DNA from: Aestuariimicrobium sp. p3-SID1156
Lineage (GTDB): Bacteria; Actinomycetota; Actinomycetes; Propionibacteriales; Propionibacteriaceae
Assembly (NCBI RefSeq): GCF_025144225.1
Contig: NZ_JALXXB010000001.1
Span: 62,001 to 126,000, forward strand
Direction: 5' to 3'
DNA length: 64,000 nt
Within the stretch, counting starts at the first letter, position 1. Each line of letters starts with the position of its first letter. The position numbers and the translations under genes are program-made. The notes under the pieces were generated by a model. It was not told the DNA's origin and made no database searches. It was given only the letters and a program-made list of their open reading frames with translations. This document shows positions 1 to 9,919 of this stretch, piece after piece.

Positions 1-198
1 GCGCAGCTTGCCGGCGGGGACCAGTTCGGAGAGCTTCTCCTGCAGGTGGGCCTCACCAGGGAAGGGCTCCTTGGCGGCGTTCACCGCGTCCACGACGGAC
101 TGCTGCACGTCAATGCCGACGACCTCATGTCCCTTGTCGGCGAACTGGACGGCCAGCGGCAGGCCGATCTTGCCAAGTGCGACAACCGCAATCTTCAT
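1..198 (-). CDS. Nucleotide-sugar dehydrogenase, N-terminal part (cut by window edge)
   Basis: Only the first 66 codons are present. They read as the NAD-binding start of a UDP-glucose/UDP-GlcNAc/UDP-ManNAc dehydrogenase: a beta strand (MKIAVVA), then LGKIGLPLA, then a strand ending in GIDV, whose Asp would bind the NAD ribose. The first glycine of the usual GxGxxG is Ala here (ALGKIG). These enzymes oxidise the sugar C6 to a carboxylate, making UDP-uronic acids for envelope polysaccharides. That fits the genes at 7140-9829, which could use a UDP-GlcNAc 6-dehydrogenase product, although the glycine cleavage operon lies between them. The start is the ATG at 198. Substrate cannot be decided from this fragment. 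Confidence 0.85.
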   Translation of the reverse strand, partial: MKIAVVALGKIGLPLAVQFADKGHEVVGIDVQQSVVDAVNAAKEPFPGEAHLQEKLSELVPAGKLR

Positions 199-285
199 GG
201 TCCGAGGACTCCTTCGAGCGTCAAGTGGGCTGGGTTCAGCCTACCGCCCTCGACTGCCCGGCCCCCACGAGCGACTCCGCATCAC

Positions 286-1002
286 GTGGCACCACTTTGC
301 ACCGGACGCCCGTCCCGCTACTACGACCCCGCCCAGGTGCCCGATGCGCTGTTCATCCGGCAGCTTCGGGACGTCGGGTTCTCCGTCTCGGCCATTGCCG
401 CCCTGCTCCCGCTGCGTGCCGATCCCGAAGCCCTCGGACGCGCGCTGGCCGTGCAGCGCGACCAGCTCCTCGCCGACGCCCCCGAAGCCCGCCGCCGCGT
501 CGCCGAACTGGACCACCTCGTATCAGCCCTCCAGGAGGAGACCATGACCACCATCACCACCACGACCGTGCCCGCCATTCGCGTCGCATCCCTGCGCACG
601 GTGATCCCCAACTACCCGGCCGAGGGCCTGGCCTGGCAGAAGATCATGACTGAGGTCGGACGCCAGGGGCTGCGTCCCACCGCCGATCCCTGCGGCGCCA
701 CCTTCCACGACGACGGCTACCAGGAGGGGGATGTCGACCTCTCGGTGTGGGTGCCGGTGGGGCTGAATGCGACCGCGTCTGAGCCGCTCGCGATCGAGGA
801 GCTGCCCGAGCAGAAGGTCGTGCTCACCACCGTGCACGGGCCCTTCGATGGGATCGGTCCGGCCTGTGACGCGCTCGCCGAGCACATCGCCGAGAACGGT
901 CTGGTGCCCAACGGGAAGATGTTCAACCGCTACCTGGTCGGCCCCGGCCGCACCCAAAACCCCGAGGAGTACGTGACCGAGGTCTGCATCCCGATCGCCT
1001 GA
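286..1002 (+). CDS. MerR-type regulator lacking its helix-turn-helix, with GyrI-like ligand-binding domain
   Basis: The frame has the second half of a MerR DNA-binding domain (RYYDPAQ, then a helix with FIRQLRDVGFSVSAIAALL), a coiled dimerisation helix, and from MTTITT onward a GyrI-like effector-binding domain with its usual closing segment (NRYLVGPG...). The roughly 30 residues that normally form the first helix-turn-helix are absent. None of the three frames upstream to 199 encodes them, so the gene looks 5'-truncated. The GTG at 286 is the nearest in-frame start but has no clear ribosome binding site. The ATG at 544 follows AGGAGGAG closely and would give a free-standing 152-residue GyrI-like protein, which may be the only functional product. 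The family binds drugs or small amphipathic molecules. DNA binding is unlikely here. Confidence 0.7.
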   Translation: MAPLCTGRPSRYYDPAQVPDALFIRQLRDVGFSVSAIAALLPLRADPEALGRALAVQRDQLLADAPEARRRVAELDHLVSALQEETMTTITTTTVPAIRVASLRTVIPNYPAEGLAWQKIMTEVGRQGLRPTADPCGATFHDDGYQEGDVDLSVWVPVGLNATASEPLAIEELPEQKVVLTTVHGPFDGIGPACDALAEHIAENGLVPNGKMFNRYLVGPGRTQNPEEYVTEVCIPIA

Positions 1003-1015
1003 CCACCCCCATCAC

Positions 1016-1089
1016 CTACTACGCGCCGTAGTTACACACTTGGACCGGCGACAAGGCTGGTCCGAGTGCAAAACCACGGCGCGTAGTAG
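1016..1089. repeat. Dispersed palindromic repeat, copy 1
   Basis: This is a 74-nt near-perfect palindrome. It opens with CTACTACGCGCCGTAG and closes with the complementary CGGCGCGTAGTAG. Inner arms ACACTTGGACC and GGTCCGAGTG flank a loop of about 12 nt. It lies between convergent genes (MerR-like gene ending at 1002, gcvP ending at 1098), so it could terminate transcription from both sides. Related copies occur at 5754 and 6986. Confidence 0.8.
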
Positions 1090-1097
1090 CGGGCGGG

Positions 1098-4066
<2,969 letters not shown>

Positions 4067-4070
<4 letters not shown>

Positions 4071-4450
4071 TCGCCGATGAGTTCGCCGTACTTCTCGGCG
4101 GACATCAGGGAGTCGGGCAGTTCGGTGACGGCGACCTTGAGCAGCCAGCCGGCCTCGTAGGCGTCCTCGTTGAGGGTCTCGGGGGTGTCGATGACGGTCT
4201 GGTTGACCTCGACGACCTCGCCGGTGACGGGGGCGTAGAGCTCGGAGACCGACTTGGTGGACTCGATCTCGCCCATCGGCTCACCGGCGGTGATGGTGTC
4301 GCCGACCTCCGGGAGGTCGACCAGGACGATGTCGCCGAGCTGCTTGGTGGCGAAGGCGGTGACGCCGACCAGGGCGGTGTTGCTGGCCTCGTCGACCTTC
4401 ACCCACTCGTGCTCTTCGGTGTAGGACAGGTTCTCGGGCAGGGTGGTCAT
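4067..4450 (-). CDS. gcvH: Glycine cleavage system H protein
   Basis: 127-residue lipoyl carrier that shuttles the aminomethyl intermediate between GcvP, GcvT and dihydrolipoyl dehydrogenase. The lipoylation site is the Lys in [15 protein letters not shown], inside the usual hammerhead fold. The N-terminus ([11 protein letters not shown]) matches the family. The ATG at 4450 follows GAGGAGAACACC, a good ribosome binding site. An upstream in-frame extension inside gcvT is not needed. It lies 37 nt after gcvT and overlaps the gcvP start by 4 nt, so the three genes are translationally linked. Confidence 0.97.
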
Positions 4451-4487
4451 GGTGTTCTCCTCGATGGTGATCGGGTGTGGGGTGGGG

Positions 4488-5663
4488 TCAGGCGCGCCGG
4501 TAGAACGGGAGCGGGACGACCGTGGCGGGGACCTGCTTGCCGCGGACGTCGAGGGCAAGTTCAGTGCCCTCATCGGCGTACTGCGGGTCGACGAAGGCCA
4601 TCGCGATGGGGTGACCGAGGGTCGGCGAGAGGGTACCGGAGGTGATTTCACCCACCGTCTCGCCGGAGGCCGTGACGACCGGATAGCCCGCACGACCGGC
4701 TCGGCGTCCCTCGGCGGCCAGGCCGACCAGGACGCGGCGCCCGGTCATGTCGGCATTCTCGATGCCCTCGCGGCCGATGAATTCCTCCTTGGCGGTCAGG
4801 GCGACCACGCGACCGAGGCCGGCCTGCGCCGGGAGGGTCTGGGTGGACAACTCATGGCCGTAGAGCGGCATGCCGGCCTCGAGGCGCAGGGTGTCGCGGC
4901 ACGCCAGGCCGCAGGGGCGCAGCTCGTCGCCACCGGCCTCGACCAGCAGGTCCCAGAGCGCCTGGGCCTTTTCGATGGGCACGTAGAGCTCGAAGCCGTC
5001 CTCGCCGGTGTAGCCGGTGCGAGCCAGCAGCAGGGGGGCGTCGTCAAAGGTGCCCGCCAGGCAGCGGTAGTACTTCAGGTCAGAGATGTCCTGTACGGCG
5101 AAACCGTTGGCGCGGGCCTCTCCGGTGGACGCCAGCAGAGCGCGGGTGATGATCTCTGCGCTCCGCGGGCCCTGGACGGCGACCAGAGCGGTCTGCTCGG
5201 ACTCGTTGGTGAGCTCCACGTCGAAACCCTCGGCGCGCCGGCTCAGGGCGTCCCAGTCGGCATCGACGTTGGAGGCATTGGCGACCACCAGGAACTCGTC
5301 GCGGTCGTCGCCCTCGGCGCTGGCGGCGAGGCGGTAGAGGATGAGGTCATCCAGAACGGTGCCCTCGGGGGTGAGCAGCAGCGTGTACTTGGCCCGTCCG
5401 CGGGTCAAGCCGGAGAGCTTGCCGGCCAGCGCGTGGTCGAGGTAGCGCTCGGCATCGGGGCCGGTCACCCGGATCTCGCCCATGTGGGAGAGGTCGAAGA
5501 GGCCGGCGGACCTGCGGACCGCGTGGTGCTCCTCGAGGTCGGAGGTGTAGCGGACGGGCATGTCCCATCCGGCGAAATCGGTGAAGGTGGCGCCGAGATC
5601 GGCGTGGACCTTGTGCAACGGGCTCTGTCGGGGCCTCATCGCCCCGGCGGTCACGTCGGACAT
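4488..5663 (-). CDS. gcvT: Glycine cleavage system aminomethyltransferase, T protein
   Basis: 391 residues. It transfers the methylene group from GcvH to tetrahydrofolate and releases ammonia. The N-terminal folate-binding region is clear (SPLHKVHADLGA, DFAGWDMPVRY, then GLFDLSHMGEI), as are RTGYTGEDGFELY and the C-terminal barrel with VGEITSGT and GHPIAMAFV. The ATG at 5663 follows CGAGGAGACAC. It is first in the gcvT-gcvH-gcvP operon. The 330-nt upstream region has no recognisable glycine riboswitch core, so the usual control of this operon in Gram-positives is not visible here. Confidence 0.97.
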   Translation of the reverse strand: MSDVTAGAMRPRQSPLHKVHADLGATFTDFAGWDMPVRYTSDLEEHHAVRRSAGLFDLSHMGEIRVTGPDAERYLDHALAGKLSGLTRGRAKYTLLLTPEGTVLDDLILYRLAASAEGDDRDEFLVVANASNVDADWDALSRRAEGFDVELTNESEQTALVAVQGPRSAEIITRALLASTGEARANGFAVQDISDLKYYRCLAGTFDDAPLLLARTGYTGEDGFELYVPIEKAQALWDLLVEAGGDELRPCGLACRDTLRLEAGMPLYGHELSTQTLPAQAGLGRVVALTAKEEFIGREGIENADMTGRRVLVGLAAEGRRAGRAGYPVVTASGETVGEITSGTLSPTLGHPIAMAFVDPQYADEGTELALDVRGKQVPATVVPLPFYRRA

Positions 5664-5753
5664 GTGTCTCCTCGGTTGAGTCTGGACCGCGGCCCACTCT
5701 AGCCAATGGGGTGACGCTCCACGATATCCCCTTGGAGCGCCTCCCTCCTCCCG

Positions 5754-5808
5754 CTACTACGCGCCGTAATTTCACACTCGGACCGGCGACGTCGGCGGTC
5801 CCAGTGCG
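5754..5808. repeat. Dispersed palindromic repeat, copy 2 (right arm lost)
   Basis: It carries the outer arm CTACTACGCGCCGTA and the inner palindrome CACTCGGACCGGCGAC / GTCGGCGGTCCCAGTG of the family seen at 1016 and 6986, but the right outer arm (CGGCGCGTAGTAG) is missing. It sits in the 329-nt gap between gcvT and the divergent AbiEi-like gene (5664-5992). The rest of the gap has only loosely related fragments (CGAGGTGTTGTC, CGCAGGTGTTGGC, CGAGTGTTGTCC near 5889-5943). I see no gene or riboswitch there. Confidence 0.7.
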
Positions 5809-5992
5809 TAGATGAGGTGCCGAGTGCGTTGAACCGGCTCCACGTCGGCCGCACACCGCGAGGCTCGGAGCTCACCAGAACACGACCGAGGTGTTGTCGC
5901 ACTGGGCGCAGGTGTTGGCGATATGCGTCCGAGTGTTGTCCGTCCTCCTGGAGCCCTTCCTTGGGAGGCACCGGCCCGCGCAGGGTTGCCGC

Positions 5993-6898
5993 ATGATCGC
6001 CATTCACTCGCGCACCGACCTCCACGCCACCGGACTTGACGACCGAACGATCCTGCGCCTTGAGCGTCAGGGACAGTTGGTGCGCGTCCGCCGCGGTCAC
6101 TACGTCTGGGCACGTGAGGGCATCGGCGAGCTTGATGTCAGGGGACGCCACGCGCTGGCGTGCCGAGCAGCTCTGCTGGACCGTCCGGAAGCGGTGATCA
6201 GCCACGGCTCCGCCGCGACGTTATGGAATCTGCCGGTCCCGAGTTCTGCGCGTGAAGAGGTGCACCTGACGGTGCCCGGGGCGCGTGCTGGACGCGTCCG
6301 GGCTGGCATACAGGTGACGCGAGGGCAGTTGCAGGAACTCGACGAGGACGTGCTCGACGCCATGCGCGTGACGACCGTTCCGCGAACCCTCGTCGACCTC
6401 GGACGCCACGAGTCCCTGCGATGGACGGTCGCTGCGGTGGACGACGCTCTTCATCGGCAACTATGCACGCTCGAGGAGGTGCTGGCGGCTCTTGAACGGT
6501 CGGCACGTGTTCCGGGGATGGTGATGGCCAGACGCGCTGTCCTGCTCGGAGACGCCCGTGCCGAGAGTGTCGGCGAATCACTCAGCCGCATGATGTTCAT
6601 CGATGCAGCGTTGCCTCCCACCGAGCTGCAGAAGGAGTTCACCTGGCCAGGCGGCCGTGCCCGGGTCGACTTCTGGTGGGGAGGAGGCGTGGTCGGCGAG
6701 TTTGATGGCAGGGTGAAATACAGCGGCGATGCCGGTGACCCTGCCCAGGTTGTCTGGGATGAGAAGCGACGCGAGGACGGACTGCGAAGCCTCGGTCTGA
6801 TCGTGGTGCGATGGACGTGGGACGAGCTGTGGCACACGCCGAAGAAGGTCGTGGCTCGTCTCAGGACGGCGCTGGCGAGGGTTCGCGCCGCTGCCTGA
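5993..6898 (+). CDS. AbiEi-type N-terminal domain protein with nuclease-like C-terminus
   Basis: 301 residues. The N-terminus resembles the antitoxin-type domain of type IV AbiEi proteins: a winged-helix beginning (RTDLHATGLDDRTILRLERQGQLVRVRRGHYV) and the following SHGSAATLWNLP and VPRTLVDLG motifs. The C-terminus has a restriction-endonuclease-like layout (ARVDFWWGGGVVGEFDG, EKRREDGLRSLG, VVRWTWDEL) as in DUF559/Vsr-like folds. No AbiEii nucleotidyltransferase toxin is next to it, so calling it an antitoxin is not supported. Such single genes are common in actinomycetes and their role is unknown to me. The ATG at 5993 is chosen because homology begins there; an upstream in-frame ATG at 5891 reads through low-similarity sequence. 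It is flanked by repeat copies 2 and 3. Confidence 0.75.
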   Translation: MIAIHSRTDLHATGLDDRTILRLERQGQLVRVRRGHYVWAREGIGELDVRGRHALACRAALLDRPEAVISHGSAATLWNLPVPSSAREEVHLTVPGARAGRVRAGIQVTRGQLQELDEDVLDAMRVTTVPRTLVDLGRHESLRWTVAAVDDALHRQLCTLEEVLAALERSARVPGMVMARRAVLLGDARAESVGESLSRMMFIDAALPPTELQKEFTWPGGRARVDFWWGGGVVGEFDGRVKYSGDAGDPAQVVWDEKRREDGLRSLGLIVVRWTWDELWHTPKKVVARLRTALARVRAAA

Positions 6899-6985
6899 GA
6901 TCGGCGGAAAACGCAGGGCGCGACGGTCATGGACGGGAAGGCCGGGCTGGCCGAGTCTCATCTGCGTCCGGTCCCCCAGGAGCTG

Positions 6986-7079
6986 CTACTACGCGCCGTA
7001 AATCCGCACTCGGCACCCCGAATACGCACTCGGACCGCCGACGTCGACGGTCCGAGTGTGAAATTACGGGGCGTAGTAG
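6986..7079. repeat. Dispersed palindromic repeat, copy 3
   Basis: It has both outer arms (CTACTACGCGCCGTAAAT at left, ATTACGGGGCGTAGTAG at right). The inner palindrome CGCACTCGGACCGCCGACG / CGTCGACGGTCCGAGTG is even longer than in copy 1. The left arm has an extra ~20-nt duplication (CGCACTCGG repeated). It lies between convergent genes (AbiEi-like gene ending at 6898 and the oxidoreductase ending at 7140), the same placement as copy 1. Confidence 0.8.
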
Positions 7080-7139
7080 CGAGAGGGGGTGCCGGGGTGG
7101 GGGCGCGCCCCGCTCGAGCGCACCCGTGGGCGAGTGGCC

Positions 7140-8135
7140 TCAGTCGATCTTGACGAACTCGTTGGTCCGGCTGGACTCGATCATGGCCTCGCAGACCTCG
7201 ACGACGCGGGCGCCTTCATCGAGGGTGACGATGGTCGCGCCCTCCTTGCCCAGCACCGCGTCACGGAAGTTCGCATGCTCGGTGCGGAGCGGCTCGGGCT
7301 TCGGGATGGCGAAGCGGGTCATGTCACCCTCGGAGACACCACGGAAGTTCGCGATGTCGTCCCAGGTGGTCTCGACGGTGCCGTTGGCGTAGAAGGTGAG
7401 GTCGGCGGTCAGGGTGTCGGCGACGAACATGCCGCGCTCACCGGTGACCATGGTCAGACGCTCCTTGGCGGGGGTGAGCCAGTTGACCATGTGGTTGCTC
7501 ATCAGACCGCCGGTCAGGGTGCAGGTCGCGGTGACCATGTCCTCATACTGGCGTCCAGACTTGAACATCGAACGGGCAGCGACCCACTCGTACTTGCGCT
7601 GGGTCACCCAGGCAGTCAGGTCGATGTCGTGCGAAGCGAGGTCCTTGATCACACCGACGTCGGCGATGCGGTTCGGGAAGGGCCCCTGACGGCGAGTGGC
7701 GATCTGGTAGAGGTCGCCCAGATCACCGTTCTCCAGCCGCTTGCGCAAACTCTGCAGCGCCGGGTTGAAGCGCTCAATGTGGCCGACGGCACCGATCAAG
7801 CCCTTGGACGCGAAGGCCTCGGCCAGGGTGCGGGCTGCCTGCGTGGACGCGGCCAGCGGCTTCTCGATCAGGGCATGTGCCCCGGCCTCGGCAATCTTGA
7901 GGCCGATCTCCTCGTGGTACGCGGTGGGAGCCGCCACCACGACGTAGTCGAGGTTGTTGTCCAGCAGGGCATCGATGTCCGGCAGGACCGGCATCCCGTC
8001 GGCAACACCGAACGGGTCCTTGCCGGAGGCGTCCGCCACCGCGACCAGGTCGACCCCGTCGATGGCCTTCAGGTTGCGGGCGTGGTTCTTGCCCATCGAG
8101 CCAATGCCGATGAGGCCTGCACGCAGGTTCGCCAT
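7140..8135 (-). CDS. Gfo/Idh/MocA oxidoreductase, probable UDP-N-acetylglucosaminuronate 3-dehydrogenase
   Basis: 331 residues. An N-terminal Rossmann fold (LIGIGSMGKNHARNL) and the Gfo/Idh EKP motif (HALIEKPLA, about residue 90) precede the alpha/beta substrate domain. It follows an aminotransferase and a hexapeptide acetyltransferase with gaps of 3 nt and an overlap, the WbpB-WbpE-WbpD combination. In that pathway the enzyme oxidises C3 of UDP-GlcNAcA to a 3-keto sugar, which is aminated and acetylated to UDP-GlcNAc3NAcA. Role by context is well supported; substrate is inferred. It is last in this minus-strand operon, with repeat copy 3 downstream. Confidence 0.88.
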   Translation of the reverse strand: MANLRAGLIGIGSMGKNHARNLKAIDGVDLVAVADASGKDPFGVADGMPVLPDIDALLDNNLDYVVVAAPTAYHEEIGLKIAEAGAHALIEKPLAASTQAARTLAEAFASKGLIGAVGHIERFNPALQSLRKRLENGDLGDLYQIATRRQGPFPNRIADVGVIKDLASHDIDLTAWVTQRKYEWVAARSMFKSGRQYEDMVTATCTLTGGLMSNHMVNWLTPAKERLTMVTGERGMFVADTLTADLTFYANGTVETTWDDIANFRGVSEGDMTRFAIPKPEPLRTEHANFRDAVLGKEGATIVTLDEGARVVEVCEAMIESSRTNEFVKID

Positions 8136-8138
8136 GGC

Positions 8139-9227
8139 TCAGGCACCTGCCTTGACCGCAGCGTTGACGGCGGTCACGATGCGCTCGAGGTCCTCCTGGG
8201 ACAGCGAGGGGTGCACCGGCAGCGAGATGACCTCGGCGGCCGCCTTCTCGGTCTGCTCGAGGTGCTCGGAGGACTTGAAGGTCTCCAGGCGGTGGTTGGG
8301 GATCGGGTAGTAGACGCCGCAACCGACCTGGTACTCATTGCGCAGGGTGTCGACGACCTGGTCGCGGCCCTCGGCGACGCGGATCGTGTACTGGTGGTAC
8401 ACGTGGGTGGCCTCCGGGGCGACCGGCGGGACGACGACGCCCTCGAGGTTCTCGTTGAGGAACTTGGCGTTGGCGCGACGCTTCTCGGTCCAGTCGAGCA
8501 CCTTGGTGAGCTGGACGCGACCAATGGCGGCGTGCACGTCGGTCATGCGGTTGTTCAGGCCAACGACCTCGTTGGCGTACTGCTTCTCCATCCCCTGGTT
8601 GCGGATGAGGCGTACCTGGCGGGCGATCTCCTCGGTCTCGCAGGAGACCATGCCGCCCTCACCGGAGGTCATGTTCTTGGTGGGGTACAGCGAGAACATG
8701 CCGAACTGGCCGAAGGTGCCGACGGGGGCACCATTCCAGGTGGCGGCGTGGGCCTGGGCGGCATCCTCGAAGAGCATCAGGCCGTGCTTCTTCGCCAGGG
8801 CCTGGAAGGCGTCCACGTTGAAGGGGTGCCCGTAGAGGTGCACCGGCATGATCGCCTTGGTCTTGTCGGTGATCTTGGCCTCGGCGTCGGCCGGGTCCAT
8901 GCAGAAGTAGTCCGGCTCGATGTCGACGAAGACCGGGGTGGCGCCGGTGATGGCGACCGAGTTCGCGGTGGCGGCGAAGGTGAAGGAGGGCACCAGCACC
9001 TCGTCGCCGGGGCCGATGCCGCAGGCCAGCAGGCCCAGGTGCAGCCCGGAGGTGCCGGAGTTGACGGCCACGCAGGTGCGTCCGTTGGTCATGACCTGGG
9101 CGAATTCCTCCTCGAAGGTCTTCACCTCCGGGCCCTGGGCGATCATGCCCGACTGCAGGACGCGGTCGACTGCTGCACGCTCGTCGTCACCGATGATCGG
9201 CTTGGCTGCGGGAATCATGGCGTTCAC
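8139..9227 (-). CDS. DegT/DnrJ/EryC1 sugar aminotransferase (WbpE-like)
   Basis: 362 residues, normal for this PLP family. Recognisable are AVNSGTSGLHLGLLACGIGPGDEV, the cofactor region FEDAAQAHAATW, and the Schiff-base lysine in SLYPTKNMTSGEGG. It would transaminate the 3-keto-UDP-GlcNAcA made by the neighbouring dehydrogenase. The GTG at 9227 is chosen: it overlaps the upstream stop (GTGA) and has GGAGGAG five bases before it, while the ATG at 9218 is too far from that site. Confidence 0.93.
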   Translation of the reverse strand: MNAMIPAAKPIIGDDERAAVDRVLQSGMIAQGPEVKTFEEEFAQVMTNGRTCVAVNSGTSGLHLGLLACGIGPGDEVLVPSFTFAATANSVAITGATPVFVDIEPDYFCMDPADAEAKITDKTKAIMPVHLYGHPFNVDAFQALAKKHGLMLFEDAAQAHAATWNGAPVGTFGQFGMFSLYPTKNMTSGEGGMVSCETEEIARQVRLIRNQGMEKQYANEVVGLNNRMTDVHAAIGRVQLTKVLDWTEKRRANAKFLNENLEGVVVPPVAPEATHVYHQYTIRVAEGRDQVVDTLRNEYQVGCGVYYPIPNHRLETFKSSEHLEQTEKAAAEVISLPVHPSLSQEDLERIVTAVNAAVKAGA

Positions 9228-9829
9228 TTCGTCTCCTCCACCAGAGTGAGTTGCTCGTTGTTCTCGACGAACTCATCGCCCGTCTTGGGGTCCTTCCAGC
9301 GTCCTTCGCCGGCGGGTTCCAGCGGGAAGCCGGAACGACCGACCCACTTGATGCGCCTGGCGGGGACGCCCGCCACCAGAGCGTAGTCCGGGACGTCCTT
9401 GGTGACGACAGCGCCTGCGGCAACGGTCGCCCACTCCCCGATCGTGATGGGGGCGACGCACACGGCGCGTGCCCCCACCGAGGCGCCCTTCTTCAGGCTC
9501 ACGCCGACGGGTTCCCAGTCATGGGCGCTCTTGGACGATCCGTCCGGGTTGCAGGCCCGCGGGAAGGTGTCGTTGGTGAGCACGGCGGCCGGGCCGATGA
9601 ACACGCCGTCGGCGAGTTCGGCGGGCTCGTAGACCAGCGCGTAGTTCTGGATCTTGCAGTTGTCACCGATGTGCACGTCGGAGCCGATGTAGGCGCCTCG
9701 GCCAATGATGACGTTCTTGCCGATCCGTGCTCCACCACGCACCTGCGCCAGGTGCCAGACCGAAGACCCATCACCGATCTCGACGTTGTCGTCCATGTCA
9801 GCGGTGGGTTGGATTCGCGCGTTGCTCAC
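9224..9829 (-). CDS. Hexapeptide-repeat sugar N-acetyltransferase (WbpD-like)
   Basis: 201 residues of left-handed beta-helix hexapeptide repeats (VEIGDGSSVWHLAQVRGG, IGKNVIIGRGAYIGSDVHIG, ITIGEWATVAAGAVVTKDV, followed by YALVAGVPARRIKWV). The C-terminal tail with FPLEPAGEGRW and KDPKTGDEF is typical of acetyltransferases that act on UDP-3-amino sugars. It is the first gene of the three-gene operon and presumably acetylates the 3-amino group made by the aminotransferase. The GTG at 9829 follows GGGAGGAAAT. The three genes supply an activated diacetamido-uronic acid, which fits the polymer-assembly genes just upstream. Confidence 0.9.
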   Translation of the reverse strand: MSNARIQPTADMDDNVEIGDGSSVWHLAQVRGGARIGKNVIIGRGAYIGSDVHIGDNCKIQNYALVYEPAELADGVFIGPAAVLTNDTFPRACNPDGSSKSAHDWEPVGVSLKKGASVGARAVCVAPITIGEWATVAAGAVVTKDVPDYALVAGVPARRIKWVGRSGFPLEPAGEGRWKDPKTGDEFVENNEQLTLVEETK

Positions 9830-9919
9830 ATTTCCTCCCAGAAACTTCGGCCCACCGGCGGCAGCCGGCTGGCCAGTGTTCGCATTCTTTCACGCCGGAC
9901 GCGCCGAGTGGGCGACCCC

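Noticed and set aside
5664..5992. Possible glycine riboswitch upstream of gcvT
   Set aside because: I looked for the conserved core of tandem glycine aptamers and see none; the gap carries a palindromic repeat copy instead.
7089..9386. Long plus-strand open frame antisense to the dehydrogenase-aminotransferase-acetyltransferase genes
   Set aside because: High-GC third-position bias opens antisense frames; translation has no recognisable domain and the minus-strand genes are clear. The same applies to long antisense frames over gcvP, the PBP, gyrA and yidC.
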